Positions 9,240 to 17,831 of a stretch of DNA of 64,000 nt are shown here, one piece after another. The translations under genes and the position numbers were made by a program. Origin of the DNA: Pseudomonas chlororaphis subsp. piscium (GTDB lineage: Bacteria; Pseudomonadota; Gammaproteobacteria; Pseudomonadales; Pseudomonadaceae); contig NZ_CP027707.1 of the NCBI RefSeq assembly GCF_003850345.1, forward strand, positions 1,922,001 through 1,986,000, read 5' to 3'. How positions within the stretch are numbered: position 1 is the first letter of the stretch; every line of letters starts with the position of its first letter. A model generated the notes under the pieces. It had not been told where the DNA came from, did no database searches, and saw only the letters and a program-made list of their open reading frames with translations.

Positions 9240-9587
9240 ATGAACGATACGAATTCCGAAGCCAAGTACGAATCCATCCTCCTGCGTGTGCTGTGGATGC
9301 TGGTGTTCGTGCTGGTCTGGCAAGTGGCGCAATTCATCCTCGGCGCGCTGGTGCTGGTGCAGCTGATCTACCGCCTGATATACGGCTCGCCGAGTGCCAG
9401 CCTGATGAACTTCGGCGACAGCCTGAGCCAGTTCCTGGCGCAGATCGGTCGCTTCGGCAGTTTCCACACCGACCAGAAGCCTTGGCCGTTCGCCGACTGG
9501 CCGGCCCCGCGGGCCCCTGAAGGCGAAGCGCCGCATGTGGTGCCACCGGCGCCCCATCCGGTCCGTGACGAGGAGCCCAAGCTGTGA
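9240..9587 (+). CDS. DUF4389-type small membrane protein
   Basis: A 115-residue protein whose core (YESILLRVLWMLVFVLVWQVA, then ILGALVLVQLIYRLIYG and the pair LMNFGDSL / QIGRFGSF) is the DUF4389 pattern: one or two hydrophobic helices followed by a soluble, proline-rich tail (residues 80-115). A strong AGGAG ribosome binding site precedes the ATG, 18 bp after gpsA. Its stop overlaps the sixA start. The function of the family is unknown; repeated association with sixA suggests an inner-membrane partner, which is inference only. Confidence 0.8.
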   Translation: MNDTNSEAKYESILLRVLWMLVFVLVWQVAQFILGALVLVQLIYRLIYGSPSASLMNFGDSLSQFLAQIGRFGSFHTDQKPWPFADWPAPRAPEGEAPHVVPPAPHPVRDEEPKL

Positions 9588-10033
9588 AGCTCTGGGTGTT
9601 GCGACATGGTGAAGCCGAGCCGCATGCGCGCAGCGACGCCGAGCGCAACCTGACCGAGCATGGCCGCCAGGAAGCGCTGCGCAGCGCCGCGCACCTGATC
9701 GGCCAGCCGCTCAGTGCGATCATCGCCAGCCCTTATGCGCGGGCGCAGCAGACGGCGAAGCTGGTGCGCGAAGCCCTGGGCTTCGAAGCGGAAATCCGCA
9801 CAGTGTCCTGGCTGACGCCGGACAACAACCCGCTGTCGGTGGTCGCCCAGCTCGACTCGGCGGACAACGTGCTGCTGGTCAGCCACCAGCCGCTGGTGGG
9901 CAACCTGATCGGCCTTCTGCAGCACGGCCATCTGCGCAATCCCCAGCCGATGCACACGGCGGGCCTGGCGGAGCTCGAAGGCGACTGGCCGCTGGCCGGC
10001 CTGATGACCCTCAACAGCATCAAGAATCCCTGA
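9584..10033 (+). CDS. sixA: Phosphohistidine phosphatase SixA
   Basis: A 149-residue histidine phosphatase superfamily member with the catalytic RHGEAE motif at the N-terminus (LWVLRHGEAE), a second conserved arginine in ASPYARAQQT and the C-terminal histidine in LLVSHQPLVG. The compact length without a cap insertion is typical of SixA, which removes phosphate from histidine on Hpt domains or PTS proteins in the cytoplasm. The start is a GTG that overlaps the stop of the preceding membrane protein gene (GTGA), indicating translational coupling. A possible target is the Hpt phosphorelay of the kinases in this window; that is speculation. Confidence 0.92.
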   Translation: MKLWVLRHGEAEPHARSDAERNLTEHGRQEALRSAAHLIGQPLSAIIASPYARAQQTAKLVREALGFEAEIRTVSWLTPDNNPLSVVAQLDSADNVLLVSHQPLVGNLIGLLQHGHLRNPQPMHTAGLAELEGDWPLAGLMTLNSIKNP

Positions 10034-10044
10034 GCCCCTAAGAT

Positions 10045-10134
10045 GTAGGAGCGAGGCTTGCCCGCGATAAAAGGGTACCGCGTAGTTTCAGGCACTCCGT
10101 GTCGCGGCCTTTCGCGGGCAAGCCTCGCTCCTAC
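10045..10134. repeat. REP doublet (REPIN) between sixA and the acyl-CoA synthetase gene
   Basis: Two inverted copies of a Pseudomonas REP sequence (GTAGGAGCGAGGCTTGCCCG at the left, its complement ending in CTCGCTCCTAC at the right), about 45 bp apart. Arms pair almost perfectly over 23 bp. Such elements are mobilised by RAYT transposases encoded elsewhere; none is in this window. Because it lies between the end of sixA and the next gene it may also act as a transcript end or stabiliser. Confidence 0.9.
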
Positions 10135-10258
10135 GACGATCTGTTCTTTTCGCTACATTTCTTAACTTGCAGCGTTTCTTTGTGCGTGGAATAGTCGCCC
10201 GAGCAAGTGCTTGGTTGGCTAGCCTCACGATCAGAACAAAAACAAAGGAGCGAGTCGC

Positions 10259-11926
10259 ATGTCTGCTGCTTTTCGTTTGCCGCTGGAAGTGTTCTACGAG
10301 CGCGAAGCTCGTCATCCCCGCCAACGTTTCCTGGTCCAGCCCCTGGGTGGTGGCCGGGTTGAAGAGCTGACCTGGGCCGAGGTCGGCCACCAGGCCCGCT
10401 GCGCCGCCCACTGGTTGCGCGCCCGCGAGCTGCCGCCGGGTAGTCATGTCGCGATCATTTCCAAGAACTGTGCCCACTGGATCATCGCCGACCTGGCGAT
10501 CTGGATGGCCGGTCACGTTTCCGTGCCCCTGTATCCCAACCTGACCGCCGATTCGGTGGCCCAGGTGCTGGAGCATTCCGAGTCGGCCCTGGTGTTCATC
10601 GGCAAGCTCGATGACTGGCCGGCGATGGCCCCCGGGGTGAAACCCGGGTTGCCGACCATCAGCCTGCCGATCTGCCCCGAAGGCCGCTTCGACTTCAGCT
10701 GGGACCAGTTGCAGCAGTGCTCGCCGATCCAGGACGACCCCAATCCCGCCACCGAGCAACTGGCGACCATCATTTACACCTCGGGCACCACCGGCCTGCC
10801 CAAGGGCGTGATGCACAGCTTCGGCACCCTGGGTTTTGCGGCGACGCGCGGCACCCAGCTGTTCGGCCTTGGGCCGACCGACCGGCTACTGTCCTACCTG
10901 CCGCTGTGCCATGTGGCCGAGCGCATGTTCGTCGAGCTGGCGGCGATCTACACCGGGCAGACGGTGTTCTTCGCCGAGAGCCTTGAGACCTTTCTCACCG
11001 ACTTGCAGCGGGCGCGACCCACGGCGCTGTTCGGCGTGCCGCGGATCTGGACCAAGTTCCAGATGGGCGTGTACGGCAAGATCCCGGCCAGGCGCCTGGA
11101 TTTCCTGCTGGGCCTGCCCTTCATCGGCAAACGGGTCGGGCACAAGGTGCTGGCCGGGCTGGGGCTGGATGCCCTGCGGGTCGCTTTGTCCGGCGCTGCG
11201 CCGGTGCCGCAGACTTTGTTGAACTGGTACCAGCGCCTGGGCCTTGACGTGCTGGAGGTGTACGGCATGACCGAAAGCTGCGGTTATTCCCACATCGGTC
11301 GCAGCGGCCAGCATGTACCCGGTTGGATCGGCCGGCCCTGTCCGGACGTCGAGGTGCGGATCGACGAGTCCGGAGAGGTCCAGGTGCGCAGCGGGGCGAC
11401 CATGCTCGGCTACTTCAAGGACCCGCAGAAGACCGCGGAAACCGTCACTGCGGATGGTTTCCTGCGCACCGGCGACAAGGGTGAGCAGGACGCCGACGGC
11501 AATCTGCGCCTGACCGGGCGGCTCAAGGAAATCTTCAAGACCAGCAAGGGCAAGTACGTGGCCCCGGCGCCGATCGAGAACCGGCTGGCGGTGCATTCGC
11601 GGATCGAGCAGGTGTGCGTGGTCGGCGATGGCCTGAGTGCGCCGCTGGGCTTGTGCGTGTTGTCCGCGGCCGGTTTGCAGGACGCCTCCGGCGGTGCCCG
11701 TGGTGGCTTGCATGCGAGCCTGGAAAGCCTTCTCGATGAGGTCAACGGCGCGCTCGACAAACATGAACGCTTGCACCGCCTGGTGGTGGTGAAGGACAGT
11801 TGGGCAGTGGAAAATGGCTTTCTGACCCCGACCCTGAAGATCAAGCGCAATGTCATCGAAGCCGCCTACGGCGAGCGCTTCAAAGAGTGGAGCGAGCACT
11901 CCGAAGCGGTGCTGTGGCAGGATTGA
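10259..11926 (+). CDS. AMP-binding long-chain acyl-CoA synthetase-like protein
   Basis: A 555-residue adenylate-forming enzyme. The P-loop motif is IIYTSGTTGLPKGVMHSF, motif A5 is VYGMTESCGYSH, the ATP ribose-binding aspartate is in FLRTGDKGEQDADG, and the hinge plus catalytic region is LTGRLKEIFKTSKGKYVAP. Sequence style (SYLPLCHVAERM) is that of the long-chain fatty acyl-CoA synthetase (FAA1-like) branch, so it probably activates a fatty acid with ATP and CoA at the inner face of the membrane. An AAGGAG ribosome binding site lies 8 nt before the ATG. The next gene is a hotdog thioesterase, giving a synthetase/thioesterase pair as in P. aeruginosa PA1617-PA1618 (recalled). Confidence 0.9.
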   Translation: MSAAFRLPLEVFYEREARHPRQRFLVQPLGGGRVEELTWAEVGHQARCAAHWLRARELPPGSHVAIISKNCAHWIIADLAIWMAGHVSVPLYPNLTADSVAQVLEHSESALVFIGKLDDWPAMAPGVKPGLPTISLPICPEGRFDFSWDQLQQCSPIQDDPNPATEQLATIIYTSGTTGLPKGVMHSFGTLGFAATRGTQLFGLGPTDRLLSYLPLCHVAERMFVELAAIYTGQTVFFAESLETFLTDLQRARPTALFGVPRIWTKFQMGVYGKIPARRLDFLLGLPFIGKRVGHKVLAGLGLDALRVALSGAAPVPQTLLNWYQRLGLDVLEVYGMTESCGYSHIGRSGQHVPGWIGRPCPDVEVRIDESGEVQVRSGATMLGYFKDPQKTAETVTADGFLRTGDKGEQDADGNLRLTGRLKEIFKTSKGKYVAPAPIENRLAVHSRIEQVCVVGDGLSAPLGLCVLSAAGLQDASGGARGGLHASLESLLDEVNGALDKHERLHRLVVVKDSWAVENGFLTPTLKIKRNVIEAAYGERFKEWSEHSEAVLWQD

Positions 11927-11956
11927 GCGCGGATAACCACCCTAAAGGATGCAGTG

Positions 11957-12400
11957 ATGAGCCTATGGCGTACCACCCCGAACATCGAGCAACTGAACGC
12001 GATCCAGAAAAACACCATCGGTGAGGTGCTGGATATCCGCTTCGAGTCCTTCGACGACGAATCCCTGACCGCCAGCATGGTGATCGACCATCGCACCCAC
12101 CAGCCCTATGGCCTGCTGCACGGCGGTGCCTCGGTGGTGCTGGCGGAAACGGTCGGCTCCATGGCCAGCTACCTGTGCATCGATGCCAGCAAGTTCTACT
12201 GCGTGGGCCTGGAAATCAATGCCAACCACCTGCGTGGCCTGCGTTCCGGCCGGGTGACGGCGGTGGCCAGGGCGATTCATATCGGGCGTACCACCCATGT
12301 CTGGGACATCCGCCTGAGCAGCGACGAAGGCAAGGCTAGCTGTGTATCGCGCCTGACCATGGCGGTGGTGCCGCTGGGGCAGACGCCGCCGGCACGCTGA
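11957..12400 (+). CDS. Hotdog-fold acyl-CoA thioesterase (PaaI/YdiI-like)
   Basis: A 147-residue single-domain hotdog protein. Conserved parts are HRTHQPYGLLHGGASVVLAE, where HGG caps the hot-dog helix and the following Glu is the usual catalytic carboxylate, and NHLRGLRSGRVTAVA. It hydrolyses acyl- or aroyl-CoA thioesters in the cytoplasm; the YdiI/1,4-dihydroxy-2-naphthoyl-CoA type is closest by eye. The ATG at 11957 is preceded by AAAGGA with 7 nt spacing, better than the GTG three bases earlier. It starts 30 bp after the acyl-CoA synthetase gene, so the two are likely cotranscribed and may control a CoA ester pool. Confidence 0.88.
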   Translation: MSLWRTTPNIEQLNAIQKNTIGEVLDIRFESFDDESLTASMVIDHRTHQPYGLLHGGASVVLAETVGSMASYLCIDASKFYCVGLEINANHLRGLRSGRVTAVARAIHIGRTTHVWDIRLSSDEGKASCVSRLTMAVVPLGQTPPAR

Positions 12401-12514
12401 GTGGTACCCATAGGCTGAAGCGGAGTGTCATCATTCTTGACCGTTACTGTCATTGCCGTCGGGTAATGGCGTGCGGACAATCAGCCATCGTTTTTTGTTC
12501 ATGAGTTAGCCGGT

Positions 12515-13321
12515 ATGTCGCAACAGGTGTTTTTCGCTCACGCCAACGGGTTTCCCTCGGGGACCTACGGCAAGTTGTTCGCCGCCCTGGCGCCTGAATA
12601 TCAAGTGGCGCATTTGCAGCAGCACGCCCACGATCCGCGCTTTCCGGCGGACGACAACTGGCTGAACCTGGTGGACGAACTGATCCACCATCTGCAACAG
12701 CAGGCCGAGCCGGTGTGGGGCGTCGGCCATTCCTTCGGCGGCGTCCTGCATCTGCATGCGGCGCTGCGTTGCCCGGAGCTGTATCGCGGGGTGGTGATGC
12801 TCGATTCGCCGGTGCTGACCCGCGCTGATCAATGGGTGATTCGCGCCGCCAAGCGTTTCGGTTTTATCGACCGCCTGACCCCCGCCGGCCGGACCCTGGG
12901 CCGGCGCGAGGAGTTCAGCGACCTGGAATCGGCGCGCAACTACTTTGCCGGCAAGACCCTGTTTCGCGGCTTCGACCCCGAGTGTTTCGACGCCTACCTG
13001 CAACACGGCCTGCATCAGGTCGACGGCCGTTTGCGGCTGCGCTTCGATCCGGCCACCGAGATCAGCATCTATCGCGGCGTGCCGCACACCAGCCCGGGTC
13101 GCCCCCGGCAGTTGAAGGTACCGCTGGCGGTGGTGCGCGGGCGGCAGAGCCGGGTGGTGATGAAGCACCACGCCAGCAGTGTCGGGCGCATGCCCCATGG
13201 CGAATCCCTGAGCATGCCGGGCGGGCACATGTTCCCGCTGGAGCGCCCGCAGGACACCGCCGCCCTGCTGAAAAAACTCTTCAGCCGCTGGGAAGCCCGC
13301 GCCGAACGGAGCTGCGCATGA
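12515..13321 (+). CDS. Alpha/beta hydrolase
   Basis: A 268-residue alpha/beta hydrolase. The oxyanion region is FFAHANGFPSGTYGKLF, the nucleophile elbow is GVGHSFGGV, and the catalytic histidine is in MPGGHMFPLE; an aspartate of the triad is likely in the strand before it. No signal peptide. The stop overlaps the ATG of a second hydrolase gene (ATGA). The natural ester substrate is unknown; in P. aeruginosa two adjacent hydrolase genes sit in the same place (recalled). Confidence 0.88.
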   Translation: MSQQVFFAHANGFPSGTYGKLFAALAPEYQVAHLQQHAHDPRFPADDNWLNLVDELIHHLQQQAEPVWGVGHSFGGVLHLHAALRCPELYRGVVMLDSPVLTRADQWVIRAAKRFGFIDRLTPAGRTLGRREEFSDLESARNYFAGKTLFRGFDPECFDAYLQHGLHQVDGRLRLRFDPATEISIYRGVPHTSPGRPRQLKVPLAVVRGRQSRVVMKHHASSVGRMPHGESLSMPGGHMFPLERPQDTAALLKKLFSRWEARAERSCA

Positions 13322-14172
13322 GCGCCGCGGTAGAAGAAGTCCGCCTGAGCCTGCCGCATATCGAGTTGGCGGCGCACCTGTTTGGCCCCGAGGACGGTCT
13401 GCCGGTCATTGCCTTGCACGGCTGGCTGGACAACGCCAACAGCTTCGCGCGGCTGGCGCCCAGGTTGCGTGGCTTGCGCATCGTCGCCCTGGACATGGCC
13501 GGGCATGGCCATTCCGGGCACCGGCCCCTGGGCGCCGGTTATGCGCTCTGGGATTACGTGTACGACGTGTTGCAGGTCGCCGAGCAACTGGGCTGGAAAC
13601 GTTTTGGCCTGCTCGGGCATTCCCTGGGCGCGATCGTCTCGCTGGTGCTGGCCGGCTCGTTGCCCGAGCGGGTGAGCCACCTGGCGCTGATCGACGGGGT
13701 GATTCCGCCGACCGCCACCGGTGAGAATGCCGCCGAGCGCATGGGTATGGCTTTGCAGGCCCAGTTGGACCTGCGGGAAAAGCGCAAGCCGGTCTACGCC
13801 AGCCTGGACCGCGCCATCGAGGCACGGATGAAGGGCGTGGTCGCGGTCAGCCGCGAAGCCGCCGAACTGCTCGCGCAACGCGGCCTGATGCCGGTCCCGG
13901 GGGGCTACACCTGGCGCAGCGACAGCCGCCTGACCCTGGCCTCGCCGTTGCGCCTGACCCAGGAACAGGCCATGACCTTCGTCCAGCGCCTGGCCTGTCC
14001 GGCCCACTTGGTGGTGGCGGCCGACGGCATGCTGGCCAAGCACCCGGAGTTGCTGGAGCGGCTACCCTTTAGCCGGGAACAGCTGCCCGGTGGCCATCAC
14101 CTGCACCTGAACGACGAAGCCGGTGCCATCCTTGTTGCAGACTGTTTCAATAGGTTTTTCGCCGTTTCTTGA
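13318..14172 (+). CDS. Alpha/beta hydrolase (second of pair)
   Basis: A 284-residue alpha/beta hydrolase with the [13 protein letters not shown] oxyanion motif, the nucleophile elbow GLLGHSLGA and the terminal catalytic histidine in [10 protein letters not shown]. The start ATG overlaps the TGA of the preceding hydrolase gene, and the preceding CGGAGC can serve as ribosome binding site. A much longer open frame runs upstream in the same frame but overlaps the first hydrolase and has no homologous content, so it was cut here. Cytoplasmic; substrate unknown. It resembles the serine hydrolase-like group near MhpC/BioH in general form only. Confidence 0.88.
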   Translation: MSAAVEEVRLSLPHIELAAHLFGPEDGLPVIALHGWLDNANSFARLAPRLRGLRIVALDMAGHGHSGHRPLGAGYALWDYVYDVLQVAEQLGWKRFGLLGHSLGAIVSLVLAGSLPERVSHLALIDGVIPPTATGENAAERMGMALQAQLDLREKRKPVYASLDRAIEARMKGVVAVSREAAELLAQRGLMPVPGGYTWRSDSRLTLASPLRLTQEQAMTFVQRLACPAHLVVAADGMLAKHPELLERLPFSREQLPGGHHLHLNDEAGAILVADCFNRFFAVS

Positions 14173-14222
14173 CTTGCAGCGGGCAACTGTCGAGGCTGGG
14201 CGGGTTGAAATGGGAGACAACC

Positions 14223-14882
14223 ATGATAGATCTCTACACCGCTGCGACCCCGAATGGCCACAAGGTCTCTATCGTGCTCGAGGAACTCGGCCTGCCCTAT
14301 ACGGTGCATGCCCTGAGTTTCGACAAGAAGGAACAGAAGGCTCCAGGCTTTCTCAAGATCAACCCCAATGGCCGGATTCCGGCGATTGTCGACCGCGCCA
14401 ACGGCGATTTCGCCGTGTTCGAGTCCGGCGCGATTCTTATCTACCTGGCTGAACTCAGTGGGCAGCTGCTGCCTAGCGACCCCAAGGGCCGCTCCCGGGT
14501 GATCCAGTGGCTGATGTTCCAGATGGGCGGCATCGGCCCGATGCAGGGCCAGGCCAATGTGTTCTTCCGCTACTTTCCGGAAAAGCTCCAGGGCGCCATC
14601 GATCGTTACCAGCATGAAACCCGGCGCCTGTACGAGGTGCTCGACACCCGTTTGCAGGAAGTCGAATTCCTTGCCGGCGACTACAGCATTGCCGATATCG
14701 CCACCTTTCCCTGGGTGCGTGGCCATGAATGGTCCGGGGTTCCGGTGGAGGGGCTGACGGCCCTGCAACGCTGGATGGCGACCCTCGAGGCACGTCCGGC
14801 AGTGCAGCGCGGGCTGCTGGTTCCGCAGCGCACGGATGACGCCAGTGTCATCAAGGGCGCCCAGGCCATGCTGATCCGATGA
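14223..14882 (+). CDS. Glutathione S-transferase family protein, Nu-class (YfcG/YghU-like)
   Basis: A 219-residue GST with thioredoxin-fold N-terminal domain ([20 protein letters not shown]) and the [17 protein letters not shown] signatures of the Nu class, whose E. coli members act as glutathione-dependent disulfide-bond reductases with low classical transferase activity. Glutathione-binding [11 protein letters not shown] is present; the C-terminal helical domain follows ([18 protein letters not shown]). The ATG at 14223 has GGGAGA 5 nt before it; an in-frame alternative 18 codons earlier has no such site. Overlaps or abuts the next gene. Confidence 0.92.
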   Translation: MIDLYTAATPNGHKVSIVLEELGLPYTVHALSFDKKEQKAPGFLKINPNGRIPAIVDRANGDFAVFESGAILIYLAELSGQLLPSDPKGRSRVIQWLMFQMGGIGPMQGQANVFFRYFPEKLQGAIDRYQHETRRLYEVLDTRLQEVEFLAGDYSIADIATFPWVRGHEWSGVPVEGLTALQRWMATLEARPAVQRGLLVPQRTDDASVIKGAQAMLIR

Positions 14883-14890
14883 GAGCACCC

Positions 14891-15712
14891 ATGCGTTTAT
14901 TCAGTGTCCTGCTGTTGTCTTGTGCCAGCCTGTCCTGTGCCAGTCCCTTGCTGTTCGCCGCCGACTTGCCCGGCAGCCATGACTTGCCGATCGTGCCGCG
15001 CATGCCTGACGCGCAGATCGTCGACTACCGCCCGCCGGCCGAGATGGAGCGGATCTATCCCATGGGCTCGATTCGCAAGATCAGCGGCCAGCTGCGTTTC
15101 GATGGGCAGGTCGGCGCTCGCGGTACCACCACTTCGGTGACCTACGAGCTGCCACCGGAGCACTCCTCGATTGCGGCCTTTACCGCCGCCCGCGAAGCCT
15201 TGCAGGGGCAGGGCGCCGAACTGTTGTTCTGGTGCCAGGCTCGGGATTGCGGGGAAAGCAGCCTGTGGGCCAACGAGGTGTTCGGCAACGCCAAGCTGTA
15301 TGGCGCCGATGCCCAGCAGGCCTACCTGCTGTTGCGCCGCGCCGCGCCCAACGACAACTCGCTGGTGGCCCTGTACAGCATTACCCGCGGCAATCGCCGG
15401 GCGTACCTGCATGTCGAGCAATTCGACGCCAGTACCCCCCTGGGCGAGTTGTTGCCGACCTCGGCCACCCTGTTGCGTCAGCTCAAGGACACCGGCGAGC
15501 TGGACCTGCCCAAGCTTGGCGGCGAACCCCAGCCCTCCTGGCTGACCTTGCTGTCGCGCGGGTTGAACCTCGACACCACCTTGCGGGTCAGTGTTTCCGG
15601 GCCGAATGCCGAAGCCTGGCGCCAGGCCCTGATCGGCCAGGGCGTGCGCGCGGCACGCATGGAGACCGGCGGCAGCGAGGCGCCTGGCTTGCGCCTTGAA
15701 CTGCTGCGCTGA
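14891..15712 (+). CDS. DUF4892-type exported protein
   Basis: A 273-residue protein with a Sec signal peptide (MRLFSVLLLSCASLSCASPL; cleavage near FAA-DLP). The body has the DUF4892 pattern: DLPIVPRMPDAQIVDYRPP, a region with two close cysteines (FWCQARDCGESSLWANEVF) and a C-terminal OmpA-like repeat half (LDTTLRVSVSGPNAEA). Expected in the periplasm. The family function is not known. The ATG at 14891 follows GAGAGC; an ATG 12 nt upstream overlaps the GST stop but lacks a binding site. It is the last gene before a stem-loop. Confidence 0.8.
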   Translation: MRLFSVLLLSCASLSCASPLLFAADLPGSHDLPIVPRMPDAQIVDYRPPAEMERIYPMGSIRKISGQLRFDGQVGARGTTTSVTYELPPEHSSIAAFTAAREALQGQGAELLFWCQARDCGESSLWANEVFGNAKLYGADAQQAYLLLRRAAPNDNSLVALYSITRGNRRAYLHVEQFDASTPLGELLPTSATLLRQLKDTGELDLPKLGGEPQPSWLTLLSRGLNLDTTLRVSVSGPNAEAWRQALIGQGVRAARMETGGSEAPGLRLELLR

Positions 15713-15729
15713 ATTGCTGCATTGAACGG

Positions 15730-15765
15730 GCGTAGGCGAACGGGCGATGCGCCTTTCGCCTACGC
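15730..15765 (+). terminator. Stem-loop after the DUF4892 gene
   Basis: Perfect 10-bp inverted repeat GCGTAGGCGA/TCGCCTACGC with a 16-nt loop. It is not followed directly by a T-run (a T5 lies about 13 nt on), so termination is possible but not certain. Confidence 0.5.
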
Positions 15766-15795
15766 TTGGTGAGTTGACCTTTTTCGAGAACCTAC

Positions 15796-16848
15796 ATGCT
15801 CAATAATGATCGCCTGTTGGTGCAGATCCTGCTGCTGGTGCTGTTCGGCGCCAGCTTCTGGGTCATGGCGCCGTTCTGGTCCGCGTTGTTCTGGGGGGCG
15901 GTCCTGGCGTTTGCCAGCTGGCCGCTGATGCGCCTGCTGACCCGCTGGCTCAATGGCCGCGAGTCCTTGGCCGCGGCCTTGCTGACCCTGGGCTGGATGC
16001 TGCTGGTGGCGGCGCCGCTGGTCTGGCTCGGCTTCAACCTGGCCGACCATGTGCGCGATGCCACCGCCTTTATCAAGGATGTGCAGGTCGATGGCCTGCC
16101 CGAAGCGCCGAGCTGGCTGGCTGGCGTGCCCTTCGTCGGTGAACGGCTGGTGGGGCTGTGGAACAGCATCGACCAGCAGGGCGCGGCGATGATGATGGCG
16201 GTCAAGCCTTACCTGGGGCAGGTCGGCAACTGGTTGCTGGCCCGCAGCGCGCAGATCGGTGGCGGGATTCTCGAACTGACCCTGAGCATCGTCTTCGTGT
16301 TTTTCTTCTATCGCGACGGGCCGCGCCTGGCGATGTTCGTCCATGGGCTGCTGGAGCGCCTGATTGGCGACCGCGCCGGCTACTACATCGAGCTGGTGGC
16401 CGGTACGGTGCAGCGGGTGGTCAACGGTGTGATCGGCACCGCGGCGGCCCAGGCGATCCTGGCCCTGATCGGGTTCCTGATCGCCGGCGTGCCGGGCGCG
16501 CTGGTGCTGGGGATCGTCACCTTCCTGCTCAGCCTGATTCCCATGGGGCCGCCGCTGGTGTGGATTCCAGCCACCGCCTGGCTGGCCTGGAAGGGCGAAT
16601 ACGGGATGGCGGTGTTCCTCGGTATCTGGGGCACCTTCATCATCAGTGGCGTCGACAACGTGCTCAAACCCTACCTGATCAGCCGGGGCGGCAACCTGCC
16701 GCTGGTGATCGTACTGCTCGGGGTCTTCGGCGGGCTGATCGCGTTCGGCTTCATCGGCCTGTTCATCGGCCCGACTCTGCTGGCCGTGGCCTACAGCCTG
16801 TTGACCGACTGGAGCGCCAGCCAGGCGCGAGTCGAAGACAAGCGCTGA
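15796..16848 (+). CDS. ydiK: AI-2E family (YdiK-type) membrane protein
   Basis: A 350-residue polytopic inner-membrane protein of the UPF0118/AI-2E exporter family. About seven to eight hydrophobic segments are visible: two close to the N-terminus, one at 60-80, then after a soluble loop a cluster from about 155 to 330 including GVPGALVLGIVTFLLSLIPMGPPLVWIPA and GGLIAFGFIGLFIGPTLLAVAYSL, the hallmark of the family. E. coli YdiK has unknown substrate; the family name comes from TqsA, and the AI-2 link should not be assumed here. It converges on the EF-hand protein gene. Confidence 0.85.
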   Translation: MLNNDRLLVQILLLVLFGASFWVMAPFWSALFWGAVLAFASWPLMRLLTRWLNGRESLAAALLTLGWMLLVAAPLVWLGFNLADHVRDATAFIKDVQVDGLPEAPSWLAGVPFVGERLVGLWNSIDQQGAAMMMAVKPYLGQVGNWLLARSAQIGGGILELTLSIVFVFFFYRDGPRLAMFVHGLLERLIGDRAGYYIELVAGTVQRVVNGVIGTAAAQAILALIGFLIAGVPGALVLGIVTFLLSLIPMGPPLVWIPATAWLAWKGEYGMAVFLGIWGTFIISGVDNVLKPYLISRGGNLPLVIVLLGVFGGLIAFGFIGLFIGPTLLAVAYSLLTDWSASQARVEDKR

Positions 16849-16860
16849 TTCATGCAGAAC

Positions 16861-16878
16861 GCGGGCATCCGTGCCCGC
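16861..16878. terminator. Small stem-loop between convergent genes
   Basis: GCGGGCA/TGCCCGC 7-bp inverted repeat with a 4-nt loop between the ydiK-like and EF-hand genes. A pyrimidine-rich but not T-rich tail follows, so its activity as a terminator is uncertain. Confidence 0.45.
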
Positions 16879-16894
16879 TCTCCCCCTGTAGCGC

Positions 16895-17743
16895 TCAGGC
16901 GGCGACGTTGATGCTGCTGCCGACGCTGCTCGCCACGTTATCCAGTTGATACTGCCGGCTCAGGTTGGCGATCATCTTGCTCAGGGCTTCGGTCACCCGG
17001 GCCTGATCGTTCTGGGTGCCGCTGTTACGGGGGCCGTTGTCCTGGCCGCGGCCGGCCTGCAGGGCGGCCTTGAGTTCGTCGCTGCTGACACCGCCACTGC
17101 TGTCACTGTCGAGCACCTTGAGCAAGGCCGCGCTGGTGTCGGTGCTGGCCTGCAGGGCGCTGGTCAACTCGTCGGAGCTGATGCTGCCGTCGCCATCGGC
17201 GTCGAGCTGGCTGAACAGCTCATCACTGGAGGCCCGCTGCGGTGGCGGTGGTGGCGGGGTGAGGCTGGCGACCAGCTCATCCTGGCTGACGCTGCCGTCC
17301 TGGTTCTTGTCCAGGGCCGAGAAAATCTGGTTGCTGTCGGCGCTGCTGCCAGCACTGGTCAGGCCGCTGCTCAGCTCGTCGCTGCTGATCGCACCGTCAC
17401 CATCGCTGTCCAGGGCGCTGATCAGGGCGTCGGCCAGTTCGGTGCTTGGCGGCTGGTCCCGTGGTGGTGGCGGAGGCGGGGCCATGGCGGCCATTTCTTC
17501 GCTGCTCAGGCTGCCGCTGTCGTCACTGTCCAGATCGCTGAAATTCTTGCTCAGGCTGACCAGGATGCCGTTGTCGCTTTTCTGCGAGAGGGCGCTGCTC
17601 AGCTCATCCTGATCGACCGAACCGTCGCTGTTGCTGTCGAGCCTGGCCAGCAGTTCTTTCTGGAATTGCTGGCTGCGGGCGTTTTGGGTGGTAGTGCTGC
17701 TGGAGCTGATGTAACTGGAGTAGTTACTGACGCTACCGATCAT
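16895..17743 (-). CDS. Multi-EF-hand calcium-binding protein (XopAW-like)
   Basis: A 282-residue protein with six canonical EF-hand loops, each with Asp at position 1, Gly at 6 and Glu at 12: DSNSDGSVDQDE, DSDDSGSLSSEE, DSDGDGAISSDE, DKNQDGSVSQDE, DADGDGSISSDE and DSDSSGGVSSDE. They are arranged as three pairs separated by polyproline linkers (PPPPPP before and after the middle pair). N-terminal 25 residues are Ser/Thr-rich with no hydrophobic signal peptide. Similar proteins are labelled XopAW after a Xanthomonas type III effector; nothing here supports type III secretion. The ATG at 17743 has GGGAGT 7 nt before it, better than a GTG at 17752 that would overlap this site. It lies downstream of a two-component system on the same strand. 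Confidence 0.85.
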   Translation of the reverse strand: MIGSVSNYSSYISSSSTTTQNARSQQFQKELLARLDSNSDGSVDQDELSSALSQKSDNGILVSLSKNFSDLDSDDSGSLSSEEMAAMAPPPPPPRDQPPSTELADALISALDSDGDGAISSDELSSGLTSAGSSADSNQIFSALDKNQDGSVSQDELVASLTPPPPPPQRASSDELFSQLDADGDGSISSDELTSALQASTDTSAALLKVLDSDSSGGVSSDELKAALQAGRGQDNGPRNSGTQNDQARVTEALSKMIANLSRQYQLDNVASSVGSSINVAA

Positions 17744-17766
17744 GGGGCTCACTCCCTGCGGATGGA

Positions 17767-17792
17767 TAAGGCCGGTGGGTGTACCGGCTTAT
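17767..17792 (-). terminator. Imperfect stem-loop after the sensor kinase gene
   Basis: ATAAGGCCGGT ... ACCGGCTTAT pairs with one bulge across a short loop. Between the kinase stop and the EF-hand gene start; may end or attenuate kinase transcription. Confidence 0.35.
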
Positions 17793-17831
17793 GCAGCCTC
17801 GGGCGGCGAGGTGTCGTGGGTATGTGAGCTT

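Noticed and set aside
16895..17743. Naming the EF-hand protein as a type III effector
   Set aside because: Only EF-hand loops support the relation to XopAW; no secretion signal, chaperone gene or type III gene is nearby.
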